The translations under genes were made by a program, and so were the position numbers. From positions 22,955,715-23,019,714 of the forward strand of contig OU452200.1 of assembly GCA_911728435.2 (NCBI GenBank): a DNA stretch of 64,000 nucleotides. Direction: 5' to 3'. The notes under the pieces are model-generated. The model searched no databases, had not been told where the DNA came from, and saw only the letters and a program-made list of their open reading frames with translations. Positions 1 through 11,094 of this stretch are shown here, one piece after another. The first letter of the stretch is position 1. Each line of letters begins with the position of its first letter. The stretch comes from Apoderus coryli. Lineage: Eukaryota; Arthropoda; Insecta; Coleoptera; Attelabidae.

Positions 1-482
1 TTTCATACAAGTTAATCAATTCAAGGTGTACTTAATAGTTGGTACTTACCTAGTGGTACCTATTCAAATCTAAAATCCAATAAAGGGTAATTGCTACTTA
101 ACCACTATTGTCTGTCAATATTTATAACAATCAAAAAATATAATGTATGGAAATTATTTTACACACCGCGTGGGTTAATTAACTACTAACAAACCAGGAG
201 CATCGACGAAAAACCCGACGCGACAACTACTATATACTATGATACGATATAAAATTTACTACAGTCAAAAGTATTTTTGTAACTACCAAAAATACGTGAA
301 ATATATAACGTTAATTTCAACAATTTTTCCCGCGCTTTAACTTCTAATACATAACATTAGTTATACATAACACTGAAACTTAAGCCATAGCGTGCAAGTG
401 GCCACACACAATACACTGCGGTTGTTCGGGTACTGTTCTTTTCAAGCGATATGATACCAAATATGAACGTTTGTGTATGTTT

Positions 483-713
483 TTAGTACTTTTCTTGGTT
501 GTTTTGGTATATGTAATCAATATCGGCTTGGCTTTTGCGCCTCGTATTCACCTCCCCTCTTCGACCGGCTGCACGACCACGGTTCTGTCGCTCTTCATGT
601 TCATATGCCCGCAAAATTGCTGAACGTTGTACTCTTGACTTAACAGAGCTTAGGCCATTGATAGTTAGATCATAATAATACTGACTTGTTAATGTGTTGT
701 GGGTGGTTATATA
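483..713 (-). CDS. Unidentified Arg-rich coding fragment
   Basis: An open frame on the minus strand ends with a hydrophilic, arginine-rich stretch (the segment around EHEERQNRGRAAGRRGEV) and a stop near 483. Its upstream part runs into the inverted end of the mariner element that starts at 714, so only the part below 714 can predate that insertion. I do not recognise the family. The composition (many R, E, Q and N, no long hydrophobic run) is less random than in the neighbouring AT-rich DNA, which is the only reason to keep it. No matching continuation is obvious beyond the element at 2797. It could be the C-terminus of an old transposon protein or a chance frame. Confidence 0.2.
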   Translation of the reverse strand, partial: YITTHNTLTSQYYYDLTINGLSSVKSRVQRSAILRAYEHEERQNRGRAAGRRGEVNTRRKSQADIDYIYQNNQEKY

Positions 714-2796
714 CAGGGTGGTCCAACGAAAAGTTTGCACCTAGCTTTTCTCTTTTTTTTGTAGTCGAATGCGAAAATGCTCGGACACGTCGATTTTGCT
801 TTTGAGGGGGACACATTTTAAACATATTTTTCGATCTGCGCCTTTAACCCCCTAGCGGGGGTGAGTAACAACCCTAAAATTTTAAATGGAAAGAGGGGTC
901 TAATGACATATCATTTGAAAGGACACAAAATTGTCTTTCTAATGATACCCTATTTGTCGAATTTTACTAAAACAGTTAATACGAAAACGACTTTAAAGAC
1001 ATTAAGCCGATAATTTTGGTATTAATGAGAAATACAAATAAGTTTTAATTATTGCGAGTGAAAACACCTGCAATCGTTAGTACATTCCAATGTTTGTTAG
1101 TTTTAACATTGCTTTGTAAAAAAAGTAAACAAGCTGTTAAATTGATTTATTAAAACGTTACATTAACAAATGTTGAAAATGTGACCCATTTGATTCCATA
1201 CAATAATACAGATTTTGTTCAAATCTATTTCTAACATTTTGTAGCATATCAGGTGTTATGTTTCTGCACTCTTCTGTAATGCGTTGGCGAAGATCTTCTA
1301 TGGACTCGGGCTTCGGTGCAAAACATTTATTTTTTAAGTGCCCCCAAAGAAAAAAGTCTAAAGGCGATAAATCCGGTGACCTGGCAGGCCATTCAATTGG
1401 GCCCCTCCTTCCAATCCACCGTCCAGGGAACCGGTCATCTAAGAACTGTCTTACAGGAGCCACATAGTGCGGAGGTGCTCCATCTTGCTGGAAATAAAGC
1501 CGATCAGCAGTATGATTTTGGTCATCTTCTATTATTTGTGTTATTAAAGGATCAATTGTGTCTTCAAGCATGTTTACACTTCACCAGTTAAATTTCCAGG
1601 AATAAAAAGTGGTCCTATAATATGATTTCCTAATATGCCACACCAGACGTTTATTTTTTGAGGATACTGGGTATGAACCTCACGGAATAAATGTGGGTTA
1701 CTGTCATCCCAGTAACGGCAATTGTGCCTATTTACAGCTCCATTCAAATAAAATGTGCATTCGTCGGAAAAACAAATGTTAAATAATAATTGCGGATCTT
1801 CAATTAAACGCTGGCTCATTGCTTCACAAAATTGCAGCCTTCTATCAGGATCATCCTCATTTAGTTCCTGTACTAATTTGATTTTGTACGGATGAAATTT
1901 GTACGCTTTTAAAATTCGTATTATGGACGAACGGGAGACACCTGAGGCTTCAGCTAGTTGACGGGTACTTTGACTATGATCCATTTCAACATGCCCTAAA
2001 ACAGCGACTTCCACAGCTTCATTTCTGATCGGTTTCTGCGGCTGGTGTTTTACATTACAGACAGATCCGGTATCTACAAACTTTTTAACTAACTTGCCAA
2101 CGTACACATCATTCACATTTTTATCGGGATGTCTCTCATTAATTAAGCGAGCCGTAAGTCTAGCACTACTATTATTTTGAAAATAAAGTTTAACAATTTC
2201 AACTCGTTCTAGAATGGAATAAATCATTTTGTACGGTAAAAGTAAAATAACTTGAGAAGCAACCAAACTGAATCAATGAAAAGACTAAAATAAACGGTGT
2301 AAATTCTTTTCCTACACGTATCTGCAGTTTTTATTTCAACAAAAAACGCAAACGATTAATGAGGAATTTAGTTCTGATAAATAAGATAGTGTTTTTGAAA
2401 TCCCGTTTTTCTTCAAAGTAAATAATTTAGAAATGATTGTAGTTGTTTTCAGTCGTAATAATTAAAACTTATTTGTATTTCTCATTAATACCAAAATTAT
2501 CGGCTTAATGTCTTTAAAGTCGTTTTCGTATTAACTGTTTTAGTAAAATTCGACAAATAGGATATCATTAGAAAGACAATTTTGTGTCCTTTCAAATGAT
2601 ATGTCATTAGACCCCTCTTTCCATTTAAAATTTTAGGGTTGTTACTCACCCCCGCTAGGGGGTTAAAGGCGCAGATCGAAAAATATGTTTAAAATGTGTC
2701 CCCCTCAAAAGCAAAATCGACGTGTCCGAGCATTTTCGCATTCGACTACAAAAAAAAGAGAAAAGCTAGGTGCAAACTTTTCGTTGGACCACCCTG
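714..2796 (-). mobile_element. DD41D Tc1/mariner-type element, copy 1 (inactive)
   Basis: A 2083-bp element on the minus strand, flanked by TA on both sides (712-713 and 2797-2798), as expected for TA target duplication in the Tc1/mariner superfamily. Both ends read CAGGGTGGTCCAACG inward. The inverted similarity continues for about 350 bp per arm (roughly 714-1070 and 2440-2796), much longer than the 20-30 bp of classical mariners. The single gene inside is frameshifted. Sequence and structure match the intact copy at 33471-35558 almost base for base, so both are members of one young family. Confidence 0.9.
1158..2266 (-). pseudogene. DD41D transposase, frameshifted
   Basis: Two open frames, 2266-1574 (N-terminal 230 codons) and 1571-1158 (C-terminal 137 codons), together cover the same protein as the intact transposase at 34001-35134. 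Comparing the two copies shows a 4-base deletion here, just after the codons for NLTGEV: the intact copy reads GTGTACCTAAACATG where this one reads GTGTAAACATG. The deletion shifts the frame and makes an immediate stop. The DNA-binding half, the first catalytic Asp (FSDECTF), the second (QQDGAPPHY) and the third (SPDLSPLDFF) are all still present. Apart from the deletion only a few substitutions separate the copies (for example LINERH versus LFNERH, FAPKPES versus FATKPES). The break is therefore recent and this copy cannot supply its own full-length transposase. Confidence 0.9.
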
Positions 2797-2798
2797 TA

Positions 2799-3880
2799 TA
2801 CGAGTATTATATGAGACGACATTCAAACATTTGACTTTGAAAATGTAACTCCTTCCGTTTTTGAAAAAATACGGAGGTACTACCAAGCGATAGGTAGAAA
2901 TTTTCTGTATAAGCGGATTGTATAGCTATATACTATAATTCTTCGCTTTTGTCTATTTACTTCGTAATATTTTGTATATAAAAACATACGGATCAAAAAA
3001 GTTTTTCATAGTGATTTTTTTTTAATAATGACTAGAAAATATTATTTTTAAATTGCATTTTTCGTAAAAACAAAAACAACGTGAGCAAAAAAAAAGTATT
3101 TTGAAATTGGCGATTATGAATTCAACTTTTGTTGAGTACTATGATATTTTGAATAATTTTTAACGCATCTTAATTATAGTTTTTTCTAGGTTTATTAAAT
3201 AAGAAATCTTGTAGAAGCCGACAAAGTTTACGCATCCCTAAGCACTCAAAATAACCCAAATATCAGCAATTTATCCCTTTTTCTACTCCTTGGTTTTGTG
3301 CGTCTACTCGCTATAGTTATCTATTCATTTAACTTATAATATGTTTTAACCAAAATAATTATTTTCTTTGATTAATGAAAATGAGTATTGCAATAATATT
3401 TTTAGGATTTAAAGTTACAAAGTTCTTTTGTACTTCTGGCCGTTCAAGTATTTCATAGAGCGGAATTTTCTTGTTACTTTTCACCATTTAACATAATTTG
3501 AAAGATTTATAGCAGACATAAATGTTAGATCTAGAAGTGCTGGTACGGTAGCTCTACGCCATTTTGCTTCCAAAATTGTTGATTGAATTGTTGTTTAGAT
3601 ATGAAATGAATGAAAAAAAAATTATAGATAACAACTTTGTAATATTGCTATTCTGTTAGTGGTAACGAAGACGAATCTCTTTGATACGCTAATACTCTGA
3701 CACCATACACTAATTTATTTTTGTTTCTCCTCGCAAGAACCAACTGGGGCGGCTATCTTTCATTTTACATTTGTGGGAATAAGCGGTATTCGGTGTATTA
3801 GAAATGAGATGTAATATTATTGTATGTTGAACATTGCATAGCAAGTTGTGTATACTAAAATAATATAAGATCTATGGTTT
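2799..3880. other. AT-rich intergenic DNA, no gene seen
   Basis: About 1.1 kb with homopolymer A and T runs, frequent stops in all frames and no recognisable repeat end. Nothing supportable found. Confidence 0.5.
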
Positions 3881-3889
3881 CTGTGAGGA

Positions 3890-4590
3890 CTGCAAACCAA
3901 TTCATTACACATCTATTCAAACCTAGGAGGACGGAATGAATGAGGAATATTCGACTTAAACTTGAGGGAACTGCAAAGCAACGTTAGAGTTGAACCAGTC
4001 TATCGAATTTCTCAACGAATAGTATGAACGAGCAGAGACGCAACAAGGTCATGTCAGACATGTCTAGAGAAAACCAATTATTGAAGGGAAAAAGTCACTA
4101 AACTAGAGCAGACTATAGGCATGAAAGAGTCAAATAAAATAAGAACACATTTGCATTCGTATAGTGGTATATTCTACATAGAACACGAAACAACCTCCAC
4201 GGCTGAGAAGTTTGTCACCTTATATAATTTCCTTGGGGTGTCTATATCGGAGAGTAGATTTGAAGTTATCAGGGACTTCAAAACCCACAATACAATTAGG
4301 TCCATAGTCAAACTTTCAGACTCCAATTGTAAGCCACAAATCATAAAGGCTTAAGCTCAAACCAGAAATACTGTCGCCTTTGATGTATCAGAAGTTGTGA
4401 TTTAAATATCAGAAAATCTAAGGAAACGTAAATTTTTTAAAGAAACATAAACGTTCTAAAAGTGAGGCAACTAATATTTACATCTGGCTGAAAAATGCTA
4501 AGGTATTGTAGCGAAGAGCAGACGGAGATAAATACACTGTCATCACCAATGAAGCTCATTCTAATGAACTATTATGTTGAGTTTTGTTTC
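3890..4590 (+). pseudogene. Remnant of a LINE ORF1-like gene
   Basis: Reading the plus strand through several stops and shifts gives a coiled-coil-like segment (the region around MSRENQLLKGK), then a segment at 4121-4354 (77 codons open) ending in RSIVKLSDSNCKPQIIKA, then traces such as YTVITNEAHSNEL. That order (coiled coil, RNA-binding-like core, short C-terminal domain) resembles first open reading frames of insect LINEs in the CR1/Jockey range. The similarity is by eye and the frame is broken many times, so this is a relic. It does not belong to the minus-strand LINE next to it. Confidence 0.35.
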
Positions 4591-4921
4591 TTTTTTTTAA
4601 ATCAGATGCTTTACTTATTAGTAAGTCCATGAGTTTATACGACCTATTGGTCATATAAATTCAGCTTCTTACTGATTAAATCCATAATTATTCAAGAAGT
4701 TTTTAAAGAGAGTCACGCGCATTGTCCAAACTAAAGAAATTAATATAAAATCGCTCCCGAATACAATAGAATAGAATAAGCATTTATTTCCAAAAAAACA
4801 ATAATGTTACAGGAAATTTTGCAGAAATCAAAACTATACAAAAATATTAGTATATATAAAGAATGTCAATCAAAAATACATTACATCAAATAATCTGCGA
4901 CAAAAAAAAATAATTAGTTAA

Positions 4922-5310
4922 TTAGTAGTTGGAGTAAAACATATTATATGCATCAGCCATTTGTTTTGGATCGTCCACAATGACGCCGTTGACACGAACA
5001 CATTTAATGCTTGGTTCCGCAACGTCATTAGCCTCCCGTCTGATGAGCTCCCACACCGTCCTTGACCTATTCGTAGAGGTTGCTATAGATTTTTCCACAT
5101 AAATTATTTTCGCCCGCCTTATGACACGTTTTAATACATTACAGTATAACTTAGTATAATTCTTTAAGATCTCGCTTCTGGTTTCATTGCATAAGTTCAC
5201 CAATATTCTTTTATGTCTGCATGACACCCTTATACCATTGGTTATCCATCTCTTGTTCTTATCTTTAACTAATAATTTACGGATAGGGAAGTGGTCATTA
5301 TAGTATATTA
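4922..5310 (-). pseudogene. LINE ORF2 linker between endonuclease and RT
   Basis: The frame translates to a basic segment with KDKNKRWITNGIRVSCRHKR, CNVLKRVIRRAKIIYVEK and RTVWELIRREANDV, then VNGVIVDDPKQMADAYNMFY. This is the typical order W-I-T-x-G-I...KR...W..I..E...I.V.....D...A..FN.FF found just ahead of the reverse transcriptase in Jockey/CR1-like LINEs. A stop follows at 4922 and no RT motifs come after it. The first ~26 codons of the longer open frame (5383-5310) come from the foldback insertion, not from the LINE. Confidence 0.6.
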
Positions 5311-5990
5311 AGTATTGAGAACAGTAAGTGTAGTTTACCGATCGACGACAATGTTTGGCGACTGAGCGGAGCGAAGTCGCCAAAATTGGAGGAGATCGGT
5401 AAACTACTTACTGTTTGAGATGCTTATACTATTTTTGGACGATCAAAATAGCTGAAATTGCAATTTTATTATTTTTAATAATTAATATTTCCAATTAAAT
5501 ACAAATTCAGGTTAGCTGAATACCCTCTACAAAGTTGCAGTTGAACGTTGAACGTTGAACTAATTGTTGTTGTTATGATTGTTATCGTATTTTTTATGTC
5601 ATGTATTTGTCAAAACTTATTTAAATAAGTATTATTATTGAAAATGAGTGACTTTGAATGTGAATCTCTTGATGAAGCATGGAATGTTGGAATAGCCGCT
5701 ATAATTCCAGAGAACGGTATGAAAATGCTTATAAAAGTTCATACATAATGCCGTTTAATATACAATTTAAAAATCAAAATAATGACGTCAGCATAAATGC
5801 GCAATGATATACCGTCGTGAATTTACTTACCGTTCTCTGAACGGTAAGTGAATTACTTACCGTCGTGTTTGGGTTGTCAGCCAGTAAATGTCACTTACTG
5901 TCATAAAGACAGACACGGTAAACAATCAAAAAAGGTCGGTCGTACAAAAAAAATATTACGAAAAACGTTGTGAAACTTGTTAAATAGATC
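5310..5990. mobile_element. Foldback-like insertion inside the LINE
   Basis: The LINE reading is interrupted here. Near the left edge, AACAGTAAGT and TAGTTTACCGATC (about 5318-5344) are mirrored by GATCGGTAAACTA and TTACTGTTTGAG (about 5394-5418), forming a hairpin around GGCGACTGAGCGGAGCGAAG. Further right, ACGGTAAGTGAATTACTTACCGT (about 5841-5863) forms a second palindrome made of the same TTACCGT word. Between them lies a short coding remnant (5644-5752). The structure suggests a small foldback or tyrosine-recombinase-type element, but its exact ends are unclear. Confidence 0.4.
5644..5752 (+). pseudogene. Possible Crypton-like N-terminal fragment
   Basis: ATG at 5644 starts MSDFECESLDEAWNVGIAAIIPE. 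After a one-base shift the next codons read ERYENAYKSSY. An acidic start followed by IPE...RYENAYKSF is the N-terminal pattern of many insect Crypton-type tyrosine-recombinase proteins (core-binding domain start). Only about 35 codons remain and then the frame is lost, so no catalytic residues can be checked. The assignment is pattern recall and therefore tentative. The location inside a foldback inserted in a LINE fits a mobile origin. Confidence 0.3.
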
Positions 5991-6033
5991 ATTAACGTTG
6001 TTCGCCCTGTCGAACATCGAAAGCCAGTCGATA

Positions 6034-6660
6034 TCAGGCTACATTATGCATAAAAATTTGTACTCTCCTATCAGTATAGAAACGCCTAAAATCATATTTA
6101 TTTACTTTATCATTCCCATTGAAAGCAATGTTGCAAGATATAGTTTGTGAAATTTCGTGGTCTGAGAAATTTGTTTGCTCTAATGTTACTTTATACCTCG
6201 ATTCGTGAAAGTTAGTGAATATATTGTCAATACAATTATTGTGCCTAGTAGGAGAATAAACTGTTTGCTTTATATCAAAAGAATCAAAAAGATTGAGCAA
6301 TAGCTCCCGTTCCGTAGAAGGCACCATGAAATTTACATTAAAGTCCCCACATATTACCAATTTGATATTCGAGGTCATTCCGAAGCTTGCTAAGAGTATC
6401 TCCAAATGCTAACAAAAACATCAATATTGCCACATGGCGATCTATACAATACTATAATAATTATAGATTTAAATTTAACCATACAGAATTCAAAAGATTT
6501 TTCTATATTTAAATAATCGTAATCTGACACATTATAACAAATAACACCTTCCTTCGCAAAGATGTTCTGTTAAACATACGATATCGATGTCTGCCACTGA
6601 CAAAAAGGTACTAATTTCAAGATATTTGTATCGAATACACTGGATATTTTGGTGAAAAAT
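6034..6660 (-). pseudogene. LINE apurinic-type endonuclease domain
   Basis: The open part (6405-6034, 123 codons) contains LVICGDFNVNF, HNNCIDNIFTN and NFSDHEISQ. These correspond to the GDFN, D-N and SDH catalytic motifs of the AP-like endonuclease of non-LTR retrotransposons. Upstream, at about 6660-6540 in shifted frames, IQCIRYKYLEISTFLS and VADIDIVCLTEH match the domain's N-terminal N/E motif region. The enzyme would nick target DNA to prime reverse transcription. Several frameshifts and stops separate the pieces. Confidence 0.6.
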
Positions 6661-6708
6661 GGATACGCACTGCGATATGCTCCTGTTGACATCACGCTGC
6701 GCTGGTTG

Positions 6709-7029
6709 CTATTCGGACTGCATGTCTGGAACTCCCCCGTTTGAAGATACGTTCACTATTGTTGGAATTCCTTTTACATACTTAATTGTAATGGTTGCTT
6801 CGCCTCGACTTTGTCTTGACTTCAGCTCAGCCTGTACCTTTGTTAGATGTTCCTTTTGGGATGGACTAAGATCAGCTTTTAATGATACGTGTTTGAATTC
6901 TTGGGCATCTTTTAGTGCGCTCTTATATCGTAACAAATATCTAGGCGCACCACTTTCAGCAAAACATACTTTTACAGGACGAGGCTGTCCTTGTGTTTTT
7001 TTTTTATTATTAGAGAACAACTGCATCAA
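6709..7029 (-). pseudogene. C-terminal part of LINE ORF1
   Basis: A 106-codon open frame with KVCFAESGAPRYLLRYK, then VSLKADLSPSQKEHLTKVQ and AELKSRQSRGEATITIKY. The pattern (a segment ending in L, then x-DLSPxQ-x(3)-L, then ELKxRxxxGE) is the conserved C-terminal domain of ORF1 proteins in insect LINEs, which bind the element RNA. It sits directly upstream of the endonuclease remnant on the same strand, as expected for ORF1-ORF2 order. The N-terminus is missing; the repeated CATTA run at 7060-7082 marks its upstream edge. Confidence 0.5.
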
Positions 7030-7082
7030 CCCTGGGGGTTATTAGCAGGTGATACGGATTTTACATTACATTACATTACATT

Positions 7083-8305
7083 CCAATTACATTTTTTTTT
7101 TGTTAGAAACTTTGAAGAATAAATTTACATCACTATAGTACATTGCATTAAGAGGGGAATCCGAAATGGTTACTTACAAAAATGTCCGATGGTGGCGCTA
7201 GTGAATCTCATTGTATTCCGAATCATTCATTTCTTAACTTAGAGTAATTTTATAGAATATTTTAATACATTCTTCTCCTCAATAGGTGTCGCCAAAAACT
7301 AATACATAGTGACCCTAAAATGTCATATTTCTATTTTGCGTAAATTATTTTCACATTCTTTTTTGTGCTCGTATTCTTATACGTTTGATGCTTATCTTCG
7401 CGTAGACTAGTCATAGTTATATACTATACTATATACATAAAAAGGATGAATGTAAAAAAACTGGTTTTATTTGCGATAAATAGTCAAGATTTTTAAATAT
7501 TTTCACAAATTGATGATTTTTGTGAAAACCGTAAAACATAGGTAAATGACACCTTAAAACGAATCCCAGTTATTTTTGAGGGACTATTAAAATACTCCCA
7601 TACAGGTTGTTCTATTAAAAAAAACAGAACTATGATAATACATACTTATCTCTTCTTTGGACTGCCCTGTATGCTTGCAGTGTTTTTCAAAATGTATTAG
7701 GTTAGCCCTGTTGTTTTAGTTTGTCAGTTTCAAAACCATGAGACGCTTATTTCATGCATCAAAGAGTGTCTTTCCTAATAGTATACAATCTGTCCAGAAA
7801 CTAATGGACCAAGCGAAAGCCACAAATTCTAGAGCAGATTTCATGGCAATTCAACGCCAAACTTCTAATGCAAAATTGCTTCTGAAAGGAGTTATAGTTT
7901 TTAAAAGATGGCGGCTTAGCATAGGTTTTTTAAAGGTATCGCGAAAGCGCCTTTATCCATTGGAGTGAAAGGTGAAAAAGATATTTCCCTAAATAGAAGC
8001 ATTCGTTAGCCATACACTGCTGAATTAAATTGCGAACTTAGGCGTCTAAACGGGTATCAACGGACATTTTAAATAAAAAACTTCTTTTTCACTTACTTTT
8101 GGAGAATTCTGACAACATTCTTAGGAAATATGAGGTATTCTTATCTCAATATGATAGAATGCTGCATTTTCGAGAAAAATTAAGTTTTAGTTTAATATGC
8201 GGTTTAACATAGTACCTATCTATTTGATTTACGATTGGTACAGTGATTATTTTAACAGTAAAAATTTTAAAAATTAAGTAGGGTATTAGGTATTGTGAGT
8301 CTATA
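7083..8305. other. Intergenic DNA, mostly unassigned
   Basis: No confident gene. A 76-codon frame at 7738-7968 (+) has no recognisable family. A small pair of ends, ACAGGTTGTTCTATT near 7601 and GGACTGCCCTGTATG near 7659, resembles the CAGG...CCTG micro-units found in the next element. The rest is AT-rich. Confidence 0.4.
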
Positions 8306-10376
8306 CAGGGTGTCCCAAATATAAGAAATGAACCATAGTTGTGTTTTTTTAAATGGAATGCCCTGTATATGAATATATTTTTGGATTCCCCGTTCAAAAT
8401 AAACCTAACTTTCATTAAAGTACATCTCACCTAAACCTGACAGTTTTTTAAATATTTAAATTTTTATAAAAATATAGACATAATATGAAAGAACAAATTC
8501 ACACCTATTTGTTTGTTCTTTTTAAGCTGATAAATATACCCACTCATCACTTGTTACGCCAAATATAAAAAACCCGCAATACTAAATACAGTGTGTCCAA
8601 TAATATAATTTATATGAACGTAAAGTTTAATTCTAAATAACTTGTTTATTTCAAATGGAACACCCAGTATATGAGGTCAAAATTAGATGCATAAAGTAAT
8701 TATCTGTCAAATATTATAATACTTGGAAAATGCACATATTCATGATATTAGGGAAATTTGAAATTGAATCTCTTAGTTTCATGTAGACCACCACGTATTT
8801 GATGATGCAAAAATTAAAGTTAAATTAAAGTTTTCTTATAGATATGTATACTTATCTTTAATTTTGCATGGAAGAGGCACACATATTGGCAATAAGAGGA
8901 AGAATTTTCAAAAATATAATATTTATCAAGTCAGCCATGAGAATTTGAGAAGATAGAATACATTTCTTTTAATTTGATATTTACTGTCGAATAGTCTGTT
9001 GAAAATTCTTACTTAAGAGTTGAGAATTTTTCAGAAAACAGTTTTTTATCTGTGACATTTGATTTAATTCAATTCAAAAATGCGAACCTATTCCAAAGGA
9101 GAAAGAATAGACATGATTTTTATTCTGGGAGAATGGTCCAAAAACGCTTTACTGGCATCGCGAGTTTACGCTCAAAGGCTCCTGGCGCAAAATCACCCCA
9201 AAAAAGCGGTCTTCGAGAGACTGTTAAGGCAGTTTAACGAAAGATACCACCCAAACACAGTGCAACTGCATCAAGAACTTTTCAATATTGATTTTAAATC
9301 GTGTTGAATTTTGTACATGGGCCAGGAACAAAATCATCGCAAATGAAAACTTTTTTAATAGAGGAGATGAAGAACCAAATAAATGAAGCGTTTAGAAGCG
9401 TTACACCAGGTTAAAGTTGTTGAAGGATTTAAGAAAAGGATTCATATGTGCCTAGAGTCCAATCATTTTGAACATTTATTATAAAATTTATCAGTTTTTA
9501 TGAAGGTATATCTTATTTAATTTAAGTGAAAAATTTATTTACTTATTATGTTATTGTTTAAATTATGGTTTGTCAAATTCTCATGGCCGACATGACAAAT
9601 ATAATTTTAAAAAATTCTTCCTATTACTACCAATATGTGCTTTTTCCATACATTAAAAAAATATACATATCTATAAGAAAACCTCATAGTGATTAATAGA
9701 TAATTAATTTCATCATGATCAAATACAGGGGTCTACATGAAATTAACAGGTTCAATTAAAAATTCGCATAATATTATGAATATGTGCATTTTCCACGAAA
9801 ACGTCAAGAGTTATCCATAGGAAAGTATTATATAATATTTGACAGAGAATTACTTTGTGCATCTAATTTTTACCTCATATACCGGGTGTTGCATTTGAAA
9901 TACACAAGTTATTTAGAATTAAACTTTACGTTCATATAAGTTATATTATTGGACACCCTGTATTTAGTATTGGTGATTTTTTATATTTGGCGTAACAAGT
10001 GATGAGATATTTATCAGCCTAGACTGGCTTAAAAAGAACAAACAAATAGGTGTGAATTTTTTCATTCAAATTATGTCTATATTTTTATTAAAACATAAAT
10101 ATTTAAAAAACTATCAGGTTTAGGTTAGATGTGCCTAAATGAAATTTAGGTTTATTTTGAACAGGGAATCTAAAAATTTATTCATATACAGGGCATTCCA
10201 TTTAAAAAAATGCAACTATGGTTAATTTCTTATATTTGGGACACCCTGTATAGACTCACAATATTTTTAAAATGTAGCCATAAATCATTTTTATCGAACC
10301 CACGAATAAAACTTTAAGGAAATTAAATAGTTTAACCACAGTATTCCGTGTCGTATGGCGTGAATAACCCTGTATA
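8306..10376 (+). mobile_element. Mariner-like element with modular long inverted ends, copy A
   Basis: An inverted-repeat element. The left arm (8306 to about 8960) and right arm (about 9580 to 10248) are reverse complements over several hundred bases. Within each arm sit TA-flanked micro-units with CAGGGTG-type ends: 8306-8365 mirrored by 10189-10248 (60 bp each), and 8589-8667 mirrored by 9882-9960 (79 bp each). Beyond 10248 the right side continues to GAATAACCCTG at 10376, which is the outer end seen in copy B at 59040; the matching left outer end is missing here. Between the arms lie the first and last parts of a transposase gene, so the copy is an internal-deletion derivative. Confidence 0.7.
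9080..9480 (+). pseudogene. Mariner-like transposase, catalytic core deleted
   Basis: The frame 9080-9307 reads MRTYSKGERIDMIFILGEW, then NALLASRVYAQR and HPKKAVFERLLRQFNERY. This is the helix-turn-helix N-terminus that precedes many insect mariner-like transposases (the DUF4817-type start, from memory). Shortly after, at about 9410-9484 in another frame, VVEGFKKRIHMCLESN and HFEHLL followed by a stop match the usual C-terminus of the same proteins. The whole DDE/D catalytic domain between them is absent. A related N-terminal fragment lies at 53407-53222 in copy B. Confidence 0.55.
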
Positions 10377-10379
10377 TAC

Positions 10380-11090
10380 GTTCCAACTACCTAACTGGTG
10401 AAATTTTAACCGCTATTTAAACCCCCACCAAGGGTATCTTATAATTTTATAATAACTACCAGTCGGGAGTTCTTGTAATCTCTCTATAGATCATAAAAAA
10501 TCGGTTGTCACCCTAAAACTTTCCCGACTAGTTATAATATAATCAAAAATATATGACCTACGTAACCAAACAGAATTTTAATAATTATTATAATTGTATT
10601 ATTTCCACTAAACTAACGTAACAAACTAACTACTCGTACTTTATTCCTTCTTGTATTTATCCTCTAACAGTAGGTATACCTACATAATATTACCATAGAT
10701 GTTTATTTATTCTCTGATATTACTGTACATGGCTAAAGTTAATAATCCCTACTCCTAGTACATACGCATATACATAATATACTATACCACATACAACTAA
10801 ATATTAATAATATAAGTACGACAAAACCATTAGATTTTTGTCTCACTGTGTATAAACAGCGCCATCTCTTCAATACTGTCCCAACTACGCATTATATGTT
10901 TGTTGCCTACATTTATAAAAAAATTATAAGAAAATGGCGGATATTTGAAGGGAAATATGAGGGATTTTTTTAAATATGGATATTGTCTAATACAGAAAGT
11001 TTTCACGTACAATTTTAATTACAAGTGATTGTTAAATATGTAAATAAGGTAATAAAGTAATATTATCATTATTAAATATTAGAATCATAG
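10380..11090. other. AT-rich intergenic DNA, no gene seen
   Basis: About 700 bp of AT-rich sequence. Open frames are short and of random composition. Nothing supportable found. Confidence 0.5.
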
Positions 11091-11094
11091 CACA

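Larger units (their letters stand above)
4760..7060 (-). mobile_element. Degraded non-LTR retrotransposon (LINE), RT domain deleted
   Basis: Pieces of one element lie in order on the minus strand: the ORF1 end at 7029-6709, the endonuclease at about 6660-6034, the endonuclease/RT linker at 5310-4922, and a 3' end near 4760. In minus orientation the 3' part reads GGAAATAAATGCTTATTC followed by repeated ATTCT, a common LINE tail form. The reverse transcriptase itself is missing between the linker and the tail, so there was an internal deletion. About 680 bp of foreign foldback sequence (5310-5990) sits between endonuclease and linker. The element is non-functional. Confidence 0.65.

Noticed and set aside
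1258..1591. Plus-strand frames over copy 1, and their mirror on the minus strand at 34662-35013
   Set aside because: Both are the antisense of the DD41D transposase C-terminus.
7738..7968. 76-codon plus-strand frame as a host gene
   Set aside because: No family recognised, no splice or start context, repeat-rich surroundings.
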